Shown: positions 26,755-36,664, numbered from the stretch's first letter. The stretch: DNA of 64,000 bases from Acetobacteraceae bacterium (GCA_003164135.1 PLSD01000133.1:1-64000); one strand, 5' to 3'. The notes: generated by a model not told the origin, from the letters alone. Numbers and translations: made by a program.

Positions 26755-27996
26755 TTAAGCCAGCGGCGCCTGCATGCGCATAACCAATGCCGGGTCGCGC
26801 CCTGCCCGCAGTAGCGCGGCCAAAGTCTTCAGCCAGGGCGTCACATGGTCGAGGTAATGCATGTAGCCCTCGCACAGATAATTCAGCCCCGCCTCGCCAT
26901 CTTTGGTGGTGAGGAAACGGTGCTTGGGGCAGCCGCCCCAGCATAGTTCCAGATGCGCGCAGGATTTGCACTGGCCCGGCAGCGTTTCATGCTTGGCCTT
27001 GCCGAATTCCTGCTGGCGGGTGGAATCGATCATCGCCGCCAGGCCATCCGTGGTGAGGTTACCGAGCTTGTATTCGGGGTAAGTGAAATGGTCGCAGGAA
27101 TAGACATCGCCGTTATGCTCGACGGTAAGCGCGCGGCCACACTCCTTCTGGTGCACGCAGACCACGCCCGGCTGGTTCATCAGCCCGGCCAGTGACCACT
27201 CGAAGTTCATGATGAACACGCGGCCGACATCGGTTTTGCGCCAGTCCTCGAAGACGGTGGCCAGGAAGCGGCCCCAGTCCCCGGGGGCCACGGTAAATTC
27301 GGCCAGTTCAGCCGTACCGCCGCCGGGGCCTTCGAGGTCAAATCCCTTGCCGGCGTAGTCCTTGTCCGCCAGGCGCTCGACCACGGGGGTGAACTGGATG
27401 AATTCTACGCCATGCTCCTTGAGGAAGCGGTACACGGCGAGCGGTTGCTGCGAGGAATGGGCATCGACGCAAGCGAGTACGTTGTAGTTGGCGCCATGGC
27501 GCTGCAGCCGCTCAAGCGCCGCCATCACCAGATGGTGCGAGGGCGCGCCGGAACGGTAGCGGCGGTAGCGGTCATGGATCTCGGCCGGGCCGTCCAGGCT
27601 CAGCCCAACGAGGAAACCGTTCTCGGCGAGGAATTTGGCCCAGTCCTCGTCGATGAGCGTGCCATTGGTCTGGAAGCTGTTCTCGATCTTGCGCCCGGCA
27701 CCGTATTGGCGCTGCAACTCCAGCGCGCGCTGGTAGAAGGGGATGCCGAGCAGCGTGGGCTCGCCGCCCTGCCAGGGGAACAGCACGGAAAGATGCGCCG
27801 GCGTGGCGGCGATAGTGTTGCGGATATAGGCCTCCAGCACCTCCGGCGACATGCGGCGCGTTTCCCGTTTGGGAAACAACGCCTCCTTCTCCAGGTAGAA
27901 GCAGTAGGTGCAGTCCAGGTTGCAGGCCGGGCCGGAAGGCTTGGCCATGAGGTGGAAGGCGCTGGCGCTGGGGGGTGCAGTTTCTATATCACTCAT
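26755..27996 (-). CDS. Anaerobic sulfatase maturase (radical SAM/SPASM)
   Basis: Radical-SAM enzyme of 413 residues that converts the active-site Cys or Ser of sulfatases to formylglycine. The SAM cluster motif is CNLDCTYC near residue 28. The SPASM region carries cysteines in CVHQKECGR, SCDHFTYPEYKLGN (with the conserved catalytic Asp) and CKSCAHLELCWGGCPKHR. It lies 60 bases after two tandem sulfatases on the same strand, so these are its likely substrates. Such enzymes are oxygen-sensitive in vitro, yet occur in aerobes. Confidence 0.93.
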   Translation of the reverse strand: MSDIETAPPSASAFHLMAKPSGPACNLDCTYCFYLEKEALFPKRETRRMSPEVLEAYIRNTIAATPAHLSVLFPWQGGEPTLLGIPFYQRALELQRQYGAGRKIENSFQTNGTLIDEDWAKFLAENGFLVGLSLDGPAEIHDRYRRYRSGAPSHHLVMAALERLQRHGANYNVLACVDAHSSQQPLAVYRFLKEHGVEFIQFTPVVERLADKDYAGKGFDLEGPGGGTAELAEFTVAPGDWGRFLATVFEDWRKTDVGRVFIMNFEWSLAGLMNQPGVVCVHQKECGRALTVEHNGDVYSCDHFTYPEYKLGNLTTDGLAAMIDSTRQQEFGKAKHETLPGQCKSCAHLELCWGGCPKHRFLTTKDGEAGLNYLCEGYMHYLDHVTPWLKTLAALLRAGRDPALVMRMQAPLA

Positions 27997-28016
27997 GTAG
28001 TGTTAATAGGAAAATT

Positions 28017-28041
28017 GCCCGCCCCCGTAAAGAGGGCGGGC
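28017..28041 (-). terminator. Terminator after the first arylsulfatase
   Basis: GCCCGCCC and GGGCGGGC form an 8-pair stem; on the minus strand it is followed by AATTTTCC. It separates the sulfatase from the maturase gene, perhaps partially. Confidence 0.7.
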
Positions 28042-28055
28042 GGTGTGAGGGCAGG

Positions 28056-30503
28056 CTATTCCGACTTGTCCTCCGTCTCCTTGGCGAGGAAGAAGGCCGA
28101 GGACGCGTTCTTGGGCGGGGAGATGTCCAGGGTCACCTTGTCGATGGTGCCGGTGAACACGCCCTCGTGGCTGTAGTCGGTGGTTACCGGCGCGCCGGTG
28201 TCGCGGCCTACATCCAGCGTCTCGCCGCCATTGCCGATGAGCACTGGCAGCTCGGCCACCGTCTGCTTGGCCACCGGCACGCCGTCAGCCAGGATGGTTA
28301 GCACCCCGATGCCCGGCTTGGTCTCCGCCAGGTCGTACTCCAGATGGTGCGTGCCGGGGGTGAGCGCCTTGGCGGCCTGCACGCGGGTGTCCGAACCGGG
28401 GTAGTTGTTGGCGGCGGCATAGGCCGTGGGCACGCCGTTCTTCAGGTAGAAGCTCCAGCCGGAGAACAGCGAGCCACCGGCCAGGATGACGCCATTCGCC
28501 CCGCCCGGCGGCACCTCGATATCCGCCTTCACTGTGAAGGGGAAGGCGAAGACCGGCGGAATGGTGGCGGCGGGCAGATGCACGCCCGTGCCCCAGAACA
28601 CGAAATGCGTGCGGATTGGCTGGTTGAGATACTTCGCCAGCTCCTGACCGCGATAGAGCGCGCCGCTATCCTGGATCGGATAGACATTGTTGGCGATGGC
28701 CTGCTGGTCGAACACCGCCTGCAGCTGCTTGAGCTTGTCCGGGTACTGTGCCGCCAGGTTATGGGCCTGGGTGGGGTCGTTGTTCAGGTTATACAGCTCC
28801 CACTGGTAGCTCGTCACATCGCTGTTGGGACGGTTGGTCATCAGCTCCCACGGCATGTTGCGCGGCGTGGTGTTGGCCAGCCAGCCGTCATCATAGATGG
28901 CGCGATTGCCGTGCAACTCGAAGTACTGGATGTGATGGGTCGAGGGCGCGGTGGGGTTGGTGAAGGTGTAGGCGAGGCTCACACCGTCCATCGGCATCTG
29001 CGGAATACCGTTGAACGAGCTGGGCGCTTTCAGATGCGTGATGTCGAGCAGGGTCGGCGCAATGTCTATGACATGGTGGAACTGGGTGCGGATGCTGCCC
29101 GGGTCGATGATATGGCCCGGCCAGGAGATGACCATGCCGTCACGCGTGCCGCCCAGATGCGAGGCGACCTGCTTGAACCAGGGCAAGGGCGAGTTCATCG
29201 CCATGGCCCAGCCATTCGGGTAGATCTCATAGCTGCTGGGCCCGCCCAGCACGTTGAGATGCTGCGCGAGATAATGGTCGATGGAGGCGTCGCTCTCGTC
29301 GGGGTGAGTCATCCCGTAGAGCTCGTTGACCGTGCCGTGCGGCCCGCCTTCACCGGAGGCGCCGTTATCGCCTTCGATCCAGATGACGATGGTGTTGTTG
29401 GCCAGACCCATGCGGTTGACCTCGGCAAGGATGCGGCCGACCTGGCTGTCCTGGTAGGCGAGTTCGGCGGCGTACACTTCCATGTAGCGCTCATCCACGG
29501 CCTTTTCGTCGGGCGTTAGGCTGTTCCAGTACGGTACGCCATCGGGCCGGGACGAAAGATCGGCGGTGGCGGGGAAGATGCCTTCCTTCTTCTGGGTCTC
29601 GTAGGTCTGCTCGCGCTGCACGTCCCAGCCCTGGTCGAACTTGCCCTTGAACTTGGCGATCCAGTCGGCCGGCGCCTGGTGCGGGGCATGGGTGGAACCG
29701 GTGGCGTAGTAGAGGAGGAACGGCTTGTTGGGCGAGGCGGCCTGCTCCTGGTGCAGCCAGGCGATGGCGTGGTTGGCGAGGTCGTTTTCCAGAATGTAGC
29801 CCTTGGGACGGTTGGAGCCATCCACCGCCGTCGTGTCCTCATAGAGTTCCGGCGCCCATTGGTCGTTGTCACCGCCCATGAAGCCGTAGAAATAGTCGAA
29901 GCCTATATGCGTCGGCCACAGATCGTAGGGACCGTCGGCTTGATCGTTGTTGGGGGCGTTGTGGTACTTGCCGAATGCCGCCGTGGTATAGCCATTGGCC
30001 TGCAGAATCTGCGCGATGGTGGCGGCGCTGTTGGGGATCGTGGCGTCGTAGCCGGGGTACGGCGTCACGATGTCGTCCACGGTGGCGGTGCCGACATGGT
30101 GGTGGTTGCGCCCGGTGAGCAGGGCAGCGCGAGTGGAGGAGCAGATCGCGGTAACAGCGAACTCCGTATAGCGCAGGCCGTTCTGAGCGAGTGCTGTGAA
30201 GTTGGGCGTGGGGACCGGACCGCCGAAAGTGGAGGTGGCGCCGTAGCCGACGTCATCGTCCAGGATGACGACAATGTTGGGTGCACCCGCGGGTGGCGTC
30301 ACCGGCTTGGGCAGATAGGTGTCGGAGCCCTGGACGGTGGGGGCGAGATGGCCGGTGAACGGCGTGGTCGGATACGGTAGCGCCGGGCCGTTGGCCGGGG
30401 TGCCCTGGACGGTGGGTGCGGCGTTTTGCGCGTGTACCGGGGTGATGGCGGAAGTCGTCAGCAGCAAGGCCGCGAGCGCCAGTTTTGGACGTGGCAAGAA
30501 CAT
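28056..30503 (-). CDS. Secreted arylsulfatase, copy 1
   Basis: Large type I sulfatase of 815 residues: a signal peptide (LALAALLLTTSAITPVHA), a Pro-rich linker, the alkaline-phosphatase-fold sulfatase domain (about 75-560) and a C-terminal beta-sandwich (about 640-800). The metal motif is NIVVILDDDVGYGATSTFGG. The active-site signature reads CSSTRAALLTGR: the cysteine and arginine are kept, but the usual Pro (or Ala) two residues after the cysteine is Ser. The ATG at 30503 has GGAG 8 bases upstream. Substrate (a sulfate ester) is unknown. It shares most of its length with copy 2. Confidence 0.92.
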   Translation of the reverse strand: MFLPRPKLALAALLLTTSAITPVHAQNAAPTVQGTPANGPALPYPTTPFTGHLAPTVQGSDTYLPKPVTPPAGAPNIVVILDDDVGYGATSTFGGPVPTPNFTALAQNGLRYTEFAVTAICSSTRAALLTGRNHHHVGTATVDDIVTPYPGYDATIPNSAATIAQILQANGYTTAAFGKYHNAPNNDQADGPYDLWPTHIGFDYFYGFMGGDNDQWAPELYEDTTAVDGSNRPKGYILENDLANHAIAWLHQEQAASPNKPFLLYYATGSTHAPHQAPADWIAKFKGKFDQGWDVQREQTYETQKKEGIFPATADLSSRPDGVPYWNSLTPDEKAVDERYMEVYAAELAYQDSQVGRILAEVNRMGLANNTIVIWIEGDNGASGEGGPHGTVNELYGMTHPDESDASIDHYLAQHLNVLGGPSSYEIYPNGWAMAMNSPLPWFKQVASHLGGTRDGMVISWPGHIIDPGSIRTQFHHVIDIAPTLLDITHLKAPSSFNGIPQMPMDGVSLAYTFTNPTAPSTHHIQYFELHGNRAIYDDGWLANTTPRNMPWELMTNRPNSDVTSYQWELYNLNNDPTQAHNLAAQYPDKLKQLQAVFDQQAIANNVYPIQDSGALYRGQELAKYLNQPIRTHFVFWGTGVHLPAATIPPVFAFPFTVKADIEVPPGGANGVILAGGSLFSGWSFYLKNGVPTAYAAANNYPGSDTRVQAAKALTPGTHHLEYDLAETKPGIGVLTILADGVPVAKQTVAELPVLIGNGGETLDVGRDTGAPVTTDYSHEGVFTGTIDKVTLDISPPKNASSAFFLAKETEDKSE

Positions 30504-30533
30504 TCTACTCTCCCTAGATGTAAAGGCTAAAGC

Positions 30534-30564
30534 CGAAGGCCGGCGGGGATGCCGCCGGCCTTCG
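30534..30564 (-). terminator. Terminator between the two arylsulfatases
   Basis: CGAAGGCCGGCGG and CCGCCGGCCTTCG form a perfect 13-pair stem with a 5-base loop, directly downstream of the second sulfatase gene. No long T run follows, so it may only reduce read-through or protect the 3' end. Confidence 0.65.
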
Positions 30565-30572
30565 TTTGGCAA

Positions 30573-33023
30573 TCAGTCCGTCTTTGCTTCCGCCAGAGCG
30601 GGTGCCGAGAAGAAGACCGGGGCGATGTTCTTCGGCGGGTAGGAGTCGAAGGTCACCTTGTTGATGGCACCGGTGAAGACGCCCTCGTTGCTGTAGTCCG
30701 TGGTCACCGGCACGCCCGTGTCGCGGCCCACATCCAAGGCTTCCATGATCCCGCCGAGCGCGGCCGGCGTGTGGGCGATCGGCGTCTTGGCGATCTGCAC
30801 GCCGTTATCCAGTATCGTTAGCACGCCCGTGCTGGGCTGGGTGGAGGTAAGGTCGTACTCCAGATGGTGCTGGCCGGGTGCGAGCGGCTTGGCTGCCAGC
30901 ACGCGCTGCTGCTGGCCCGGATAGTTGGAGGCCGCGGCATAGGCGGCGGGAACGCCGTCCTTCAAGTAGAAGCTCCAGCCGCCGAACTCCGAGCCGCCCG
31001 CCAGGATGACGCCGTTCGCCCCACCCTGCGGCACGGTGATGTCGGCCTTGACCGAGAAGGGGAAGAAGAAGATCGGCAGGACGTTCTCACCCGGCAGGTG
31101 CACGCCCGTGCCCCAGAACACGTAATGGGTCCGGAACGGCGAGCCGCCTGCCTTGGCGAGCTCGCCCATGCGCGCGCCCAAGGCGCCATCCTGCAACGGA
31201 TAGACGTTGTTGGCGATGGCCTGCTGGTTGAACAAGTCCTGCAGCTGCTTCAGTTTGTCGGGGAACTGCGCCGCAATGTTGTGCGCCTGGCTCGGATCCT
31301 TGTTGAGGTCGTATAGCTCCCAGCTGAACGTATTGGGGTCGACGCCATGCTGACCCGCACCCAGGCTCCAGGGCATGTTTAGCGGCGTGGTGTTGGCCAG
31401 CCAGCCATCCTGATAGATGCCGCGATTGCCGAACAACTCAAAATACTGGACGTGGTGCGGCGACGGCGCCGTGGGGCTGGTGAAGCTATAGGCCATGCTC
31501 ACACCATCCAGCGGGATCTGCGGGATGCCGCTCACCGCGCTGGGGGCCTGCAGATGCGCGACCTCGAGCAGGGTGGGGGCGATGTCGATGACATGATGGT
31601 ACTGGGTACGGATCGAACCCGGATCGGTGATATGGCCCGGCCAAGAGATGACGGCGCCAACCCGCGTGCCGCCCAGATGCGAGGCGATTTGCTTGAACCA
31701 CTGATAGGGCGCGTTCATCGCCGAGGCCCAGCCGATCGGGTAGACCTCCTCGGTATCCGGCCCGCCCAGGATATTGAGGTGCTGGGCGAGATAATCGTCG
31801 GAATCCTTTTCGTTGGCGCCGGGGCCTATCAAATTATGCACCTCGTCGATGGTGCCGTTGGGGCCGCCCTCGCCGGAGGCGCCGTTATCGCCTTCGATCC
31901 AGATGATGATGGTGTTGTTGGCCAGACCCATGCGCTTGACCTCGGCGACCACACGGCCGACCTGGCTGTCCTGGTAGGCGAGCTGGGCGGCGTAGACCTC
32001 CATGTAGCGCTCATCCACGGCCTTTTGGTTGGGCGTCAGGGTGTTCCAATACGGCACCGGCGGCGGGCGGGGGGCGAGGTCGGTGTAGGACGGCAAGATG
32101 CCCTCCTGTTTCTGGCGATCCAGCGTCTGCTGGCGCACTTCGTCCCAGCCCTGGTCGAACTGGCCCTTGAACTTGGCGATCCAGTCGGCCGGCGCCTGTT
32201 GCGGCGCATGGGTGGTGCCGGTGGCGTAGTACAGGAAGAACGGCCGGTTCGGCGAGGCGGCCTGCTCCTGGTGCAGCCAGTCGATGGCGTGGTTGGCCAG
32301 ATCGTTGTCCAGAATATAGCTCTTGGGACTGTGCGAGAGATCGACCGGCGTGGTGTCGGAATACAGCTCGGGATGGAATTGGTCGGTATCGCCCTCCAGG
32401 AAACCGTAGAAATGGTCGAAGCCGATGCCGGTCGGCCAGACTGTGTACGGGCCGTCGGCCAGGGTGGAGGACGGCACGTTGTGGTATTTGCCGAACATCG
32501 CGGTGGCGTAGCCATTGTCGCGCAGAATTTCGGCGATGGAGGCTTCGCTGGTGGGGAACTGCATGTCGTAGCCCGGGTAGGGCGCCTCGCCCTCGGTCAC
32601 CGTGCCGTAGCCCGCGTGGTGATAGTTGCGCCCGGTGAGCAGCGCGGCGCGGGTGGAGGAGCAGATCGCGGTAACGCCGAACTCGGTATAACGCAACCCG
32701 TTCTGGGCGAGTGCCGTGAAGTTGGGCGTGGGCACCGGGCCGCCAAAGGTGGAGGTGGCGCCGAAGCCGACATCGTCATTGATGATGACCACGATGTTCG
32801 GTGCGCCCGTGGGCGGTGTCACCGGCTTGGGCAGATAGGTGTCCGAGCCCTGCACAGTGGGCGCGAGATGGCCGGTGAACGGCGTGGTCGGATACGGAAT
32901 GGCCGGGCCGTTGGAGGGCGTACCCTGGAACGCGGGCGCGGTGCTCTGCGCATGTACCGGGGTGATCGCGGAAGTCGCCAGCAGCAGGGCCGCGAGCGCC
33001 GCCTTGGGACGGGGCAAATTCAT
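30573..33023 (-). CDS. Secreted arylsulfatase, copy 2
   Basis: Paralogue of the neighbouring arylsulfatase, 816 residues, with the same signal peptide type, linker (GSDTYLPKPVTPP in both), sulfatase core and C-terminal beta-sandwich. It too carries CSSTRAALLTGR rather than the CxPxR signature. The copies differ mainly in the 190-260 and 400-450 regions and in the C-terminal domain, so they may act on different sulfate esters. The pair lies between the TonB-dependent receptor and the maturase, suggesting cleavage in the periplasm after uptake through the receptor. Confidence 0.92.
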   Translation of the reverse strand: MNLPRPKAALAALLLATSAITPVHAQSTAPAFQGTPSNGPAIPYPTTPFTGHLAPTVQGSDTYLPKPVTPPTGAPNIVVIINDDVGFGATSTFGGPVPTPNFTALAQNGLRYTEFGVTAICSSTRAALLTGRNYHHAGYGTVTEGEAPYPGYDMQFPTSEASIAEILRDNGYATAMFGKYHNVPSSTLADGPYTVWPTGIGFDHFYGFLEGDTDQFHPELYSDTTPVDLSHSPKSYILDNDLANHAIDWLHQEQAASPNRPFFLYYATGTTHAPQQAPADWIAKFKGQFDQGWDEVRQQTLDRQKQEGILPSYTDLAPRPPPVPYWNTLTPNQKAVDERYMEVYAAQLAYQDSQVGRVVAEVKRMGLANNTIIIWIEGDNGASGEGGPNGTIDEVHNLIGPGANEKDSDDYLAQHLNILGGPDTEEVYPIGWASAMNAPYQWFKQIASHLGGTRVGAVISWPGHITDPGSIRTQYHHVIDIAPTLLEVAHLQAPSAVSGIPQIPLDGVSMAYSFTSPTAPSPHHVQYFELFGNRGIYQDGWLANTTPLNMPWSLGAGQHGVDPNTFSWELYDLNKDPSQAHNIAAQFPDKLKQLQDLFNQQAIANNVYPLQDGALGARMGELAKAGGSPFRTHYVFWGTGVHLPGENVLPIFFFPFSVKADITVPQGGANGVILAGGSEFGGWSFYLKDGVPAAYAAASNYPGQQQRVLAAKPLAPGQHHLEYDLTSTQPSTGVLTILDNGVQIAKTPIAHTPAALGGIMEALDVGRDTGVPVTTDYSNEGVFTGAINKVTFDSYPPKNIAPVFFSAPALAEAKTD

Positions 33024-33068
33024 GACAATGTTCCCTTTTACTAGATGGATTTTATAGAATTTATGGCA

Positions 33069-33096
33069 GCGGCCCCGCCGTTTCCGGCGGGGCCGC
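33069..33096 (-). terminator. Terminator after the TonB-dependent receptor
   Basis: GCGGCCCCGCC and GGCGGGGCCGC form a perfect 11-pair stem with a 6-base loop, 8 bases past the receptor stop on the minus strand. Confidence 0.7.
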
Positions 33097-33103
33097 GCTT
33101 TGG

Positions 33104-35512
33104 TTAGAACTTGCCCGAGAGCGTCACGCCGCCGGTGATCGGATCGCCAACCAACCCATTGATGGTGTTGTAAGTCGGGAACGACCCGCTGGCGCTGCGG
33201 TACAGGTAGTAGTGGCTGTCGGTAACGTTATGGATCCAGCCGGAGAGATCCCAGCGGCCATCGGCCTCCTTAACGCCCGCCGCGACGTTGCCGATGCCAT
33301 AGCCCGGCACCCAGCTGTACTGTGAGTTATCCGCTCCGGAGAAGAACCCGGTGCGCAGGATGGCATCCGCCGCCACATAGGCCACGACGTGATGGCCGCC
33401 CAACTCCGGCAGCTCGTGGTCGTACTCGCCGCCAACCGAACCGGTCCAGCTGGAAATGCCGGGCACGCGGCCGCCGGTGAGGTTGCAGGCCACGCCGCTG
33501 CCACCCAGTTCGATGGGGCACGGGGCGCTGGGGTTCGACTCATAATAGGCGTTGTCATAGACGCCGGAGAAGGTCAGGCTCAGCTCCTGCGTTGCCTGCA
33601 CCTGGGTGTCGACCTCGACGCCACGCGAGCGGACCTTGGGGATGCTTGAGACATAGGTGTAGGGCAGGCCCCCCGAGAAACCCACCAACGTCGCTTGGTA
33701 GTCGGTGTCCTCGTCCCAGAACAGATCGCCATCGACCAGCGCACGGCCGCCGAACAGCGTGGTCTTGGCCCCGACCTCGTAATTGTCGAGCGTCTCGGGG
33801 TTCACGACCTTCGGCGCGATGCGGGAATTGATGAGGTTGATGCCCGCCGACTTGGCGCCATGCGAGTAGGTGGCGTAGGCCAGCACGCCCTCGACCGGCT
33901 TGTAGGACAGCGTGATCAGCCCCGCGGGCAAGCCGTTATCAGCGCTAACGTTATAGAGCGGCACAACCGGCGCGAAGGCATTGCGCAGGCCGATGACCGC
34001 CGGGCTGGCGGAGGCCGCGCCGCCTTCCTGCACCTCGTGGTAGGCGCCCGTCTTTTGCTCGTAAGTGTAGCGCAGGCCGCCGGTCAGATCGAGCTTGGGC
34101 AGGAGATGCCATGTCGCCTGGCCGAAGCCCGCGTAGCTGTTGGTGTCGTATATGCCGGTGCTGGCACCGCCAAAGCCATTCAGCGCCGTGTTATCCGTCT
34201 GCGCGGCGGCGCTGCTGGGCGCGGAGTTGGAGAGCCACGCACCAGCATCAGAGCCGTATTGGCTGACGATGGCACTGTTCAGCGACTGGTATAAATAATA
34301 CAGGCCCGCCGTATAATCCACCGGTCCGCTGGTCGGCGACGTCACGCGCAGTTCCTGGCTCGCCTGGCGCTGGTATACGGTTGCCTGCGACTGGGTAAGG
34401 ACCGAGAGCGACGTCAGGTCGGAGTCGTTATGCGGGTACCAGTTCCAATAGCGCACCGCGGAGATGGATGTAAAAATAAAGCCATCCAGATCATAGTCGG
34501 CCTCTGTCGAGATGCCGGCGCTCTCCTGGTGGTAGTGGACCGGGCTGTTATCGGTCGTGGTCCGGGCCCAGGCGTTGGTGGAGGGCAGCGGAACGCCAAG
34601 CGTGGTGTAACGCACCTGCGCGGTCTTGGCCGCCGGGATGGCCGCTCCGCCCAGATATCCGGGGGCGTAGTTGTTCACATAGCCAAAAATCTGATTGGCG
34701 CAGCAATTATCGTTATCGCTGTTGTAGTCGATGATGGTGCGCAAGGTCAGCGCCGGGGTCACGTTCGCCAGGAGCTGGGCGCGGATGCCCTTGTCATCCT
34801 GGTTGCCGAAGCTGCGGCCGTCATACAGGTCCTTCACGTAGCCATTGTGCTGCGTGCCCTGAAAAGACAGGCTGAAGGCCAGCTTGTCACTGCCAAACAG
34901 GGCGCTGGAGGCGCGGGCCTTGATCTGAAAATAGTTCTGGGTGCCATACGAGATGGAGCCCTCCGCCGTCGGCGTGAAGCTCGGCAGTGCCGTGGTGATG
35001 TTGACGGCGCCAGAGACGGTGTTCTTGCCGAACAGCGTGCCCTGCGGGCCGCGCAAAACTTCGATGTTTTGCAGGTCCGGAATGTCGAACACGTCCTGGG
35101 CTGGGCGCGCCAGCAGCACGCCATCGAGATACACGCCAACGCCACCCTCCAGCCCGTCATTGGCCAGGTTGGGCACGGCGCCCAGGCCGCGGATGTTGAG
35201 CGCGGTGTTGCGGGGATTGAAAGCTTCAACGGTGAGCGTGGGCACCAGCTCCTGGATTTTCGTTAGATTGGAGGAACCGACGATCTTGATCTGGTCCGCG
35301 GTGACCACGGTCAGCGAGACCGGCACGGATTGGGCGCGCTCGGCGCGGTGGCGGGCGGTAATGATGACTGGCTTCAGCGTGACCGAGGCATCCGCGGGCG
35401 GCGATGGGGGCGGGGGCGTTTGGGCGTGCGCGGGTACGCTCGCCAGCAACACCGCCATCGCCATTGCCGAGGCGCCCGCGAAACGGCGGCGATTGTGAGA
35501 TGGGGTAGACAT
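33104..35512 (-). CDS. TonB-dependent outer-membrane receptor
   Basis: Outer-membrane transporter of 802 residues: a signal peptide (ASAMAMAVLLASVPAHAQ), a TonB-box-like segment (KPVIITARHRAERAQSVPVS), a plug domain (about 60-170; LRGPQGTLFGKNTVSGAVN) and a C-terminal 22-strand barrel ending in Phe (GGVTLSGKF). It resembles the pesticin/CirA-like class often seen with sulfatases and aromatic catabolism. The start ATG at 35512 has AGGAG 7 bases upstream. It probably imports a sulfated compound for the two sulfatases, energised by the divergent tonB-exbBD genes. Confidence 0.93.
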   Translation of the reverse strand: MSTPSHNRRRFAGASAMAMAVLLASVPAHAQTPPPPSPPADASVTLKPVIITARHRAERAQSVPVSLTVVTADQIKIVGSSNLTKIQELVPTLTVEAFNPRNTALNIRGLGAVPNLANDGLEGGVGVYLDGVLLARPAQDVFDIPDLQNIEVLRGPQGTLFGKNTVSGAVNITTALPSFTPTAEGSISYGTQNYFQIKARASSALFGSDKLAFSLSFQGTQHNGYVKDLYDGRSFGNQDDKGIRAQLLANVTPALTLRTIIDYNSDNDNCCANQIFGYVNNYAPGYLGGAAIPAAKTAQVRYTTLGVPLPSTNAWARTTTDNSPVHYHQESAGISTEADYDLDGFIFTSISAVRYWNWYPHNDSDLTSLSVLTQSQATVYQRQASQELRVTSPTSGPVDYTAGLYYLYQSLNSAIVSQYGSDAGAWLSNSAPSSAAAQTDNTALNGFGGASTGIYDTNSYAGFGQATWHLLPKLDLTGGLRYTYEQKTGAYHEVQEGGAASASPAVIGLRNAFAPVVPLYNVSADNGLPAGLITLSYKPVEGVLAYATYSHGAKSAGINLINSRIAPKVVNPETLDNYEVGAKTTLFGGRALVDGDLFWDEDTDYQATLVGFSGGLPYTYVSSIPKVRSRGVEVDTQVQATQELSLTFSGVYDNAYYESNPSAPCPIELGGSGVACNLTGGRVPGISSWTGSVGGEYDHELPELGGHHVVAYVAADAILRTGFFSGADNSQYSWVPGYGIGNVAAGVKEADGRWDLSGWIHNVTDSHYYLYRSASGSFPTYNTINGLVGDPITGGVTLSGKF

Positions 35513-36014
35513 CAAGTCTCTCCTGTAGAGTGTTGGATTTTGGCTCGCGCGCTGCCCAACCTGGCGAAAACGCCAAAAGGCGTTCGGACAGCGGTGGAAC
35601 GGCGCATGAACATGCAAGAACTCCAGACCGGGTAGAACCGCGATACGGGCTGATCCCGGCGGCGAGCACATGCAACATAGATTAAACAAAATATAGATTC
35701 AATAGGGTTACTAGCGTTACATATCGATAAGATTCCTGATGCGCATCGACATGCAGATACAGAATATTTTTCTGAAACATCACAGGATTTTGAAAGTTTT
35801 TTGTTTTATTTCAATGGACAATTCCTTTCAATCTCAACTTTGCGAGATAATCCTACTTAGAAATTGGAAATCAGGCCAAACGCGCTTTCCTGCTTACAAC
35901 AGGCACATCTCCAAAACCTTCTTATTTATATACTTATCTTATGGACATTAATCTAGTTTGCTGTATGACACGCCCAGCCCCCAGGGGCGCCGCATTTTGT
36001 TTCGGAGCACGACG
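35513..36014. other. AT-rich divergent promoter region
   Basis: About 500 bases between the receptor and tonB. From about 35670 to 35960 the composition becomes markedly AT-rich compared with everything around it. No gene or RNA was recognised; promoters for both directions must lie here. Confidence 0.55.
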
Positions 36015-36629
36015 TTGAGCTATCCGTACCAGACATCCTCGCCACGCCGCTTCGGGGGCATCGCCTTTGTTGTGCTGCTGCATGTGGCGATCATCTACGC
36101 GCTGGTGAACGGCCTCGGCAGCGCCGTGGTGGATGTGCTGCGCGCGCCCTTGAAGACCGAGGTGATCCAGGACGTGAAGCCGCCGCCGGAGGCGCCGCCA
36201 CCGCCCCAGCCACCGGTCATCCATCCGCCGCCGCCCTATATTCCGCCGCCGCTCATCCAGTTGGCGCCGCCACCGTCGCCGCCGCCGGTGGCGAACGTGA
36301 CGACGGTGAGGCCACCCGCCCCCACGCCGGTGGCACGCCCCCCCATCGCGCGCGCCGCCGGGCTGGACCCGAACCAGAGCTGCACCGCGCCGGAATATCC
36401 CGAACAGGCCGAGGACATGGGCCAGACCGGTACCACGCTTCTGCAATTCCTCATCGGCGCCAATGGCAGCGTGGAACAGGCGCGAATCGCCACCTCATCG
36501 GGCCATGACCAGCTGGACCAGGCGGCGCTGCAAGCGCTCTCCGCCTGCAAATTCAAGCCCGCGCTCAACGCCAATGGCCAGCCGCAAGAGGCGTGGACGA
36601 GCATTCCCTACGTTTGGACATTGAATTGA
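36015..36629 (+). CDS. tonB: TonB-like energy transducer
   Basis: Predicted 204 residues: one N-terminal membrane helix (FVVLLHVAIIYALVNGLGSA), a long Pro-rich periplasmic linker (about 55-120) and a C-terminal TonB domain (TTLLQFLIGANGSVEQARIA, FKPALNANGQ). It transmits proton-motive energy from ExbB/ExbD to outer-membrane receptors. The start is placed at a TTG at 36015 because GGAG lies 8 bases before it; an upstream in-frame TTG at 35958 has no ribosome site. Confidence 0.88.
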   Translation: MSYPYQTSSPRRFGGIAFVVLLHVAIIYALVNGLGSAVVDVLRAPLKTEVIQDVKPPPEAPPPPQPPVIHPPPPYIPPPLIQLAPPPSPPPVANVTTVRPPAPTPVARPPIARAAGLDPNQSCTAPEYPEQAEDMGQTGTTLLQFLIGANGSVEQARIATSSGHDQLDQAALQALSACKFKPALNANGQPQEAWTSIPYVWTLN

Positions 36630-36664
36630 CGGCCGCCCCTATTTAAAAAATTGGAGTAAGTATC

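Noticed and set aside
26517-26783. 88-codon plus-strand frame before the maturase
   Set aside because: No homology, starts inside a terminator stem and overlaps the end of the maturase gene.
31452-33044. 530-codon plus-strand open frame over arylsulfatase copy 2
   Set aside because: Antisense shadow, Gly/Arg/Val-rich without family motifs; the same pattern occurs over copy 1.
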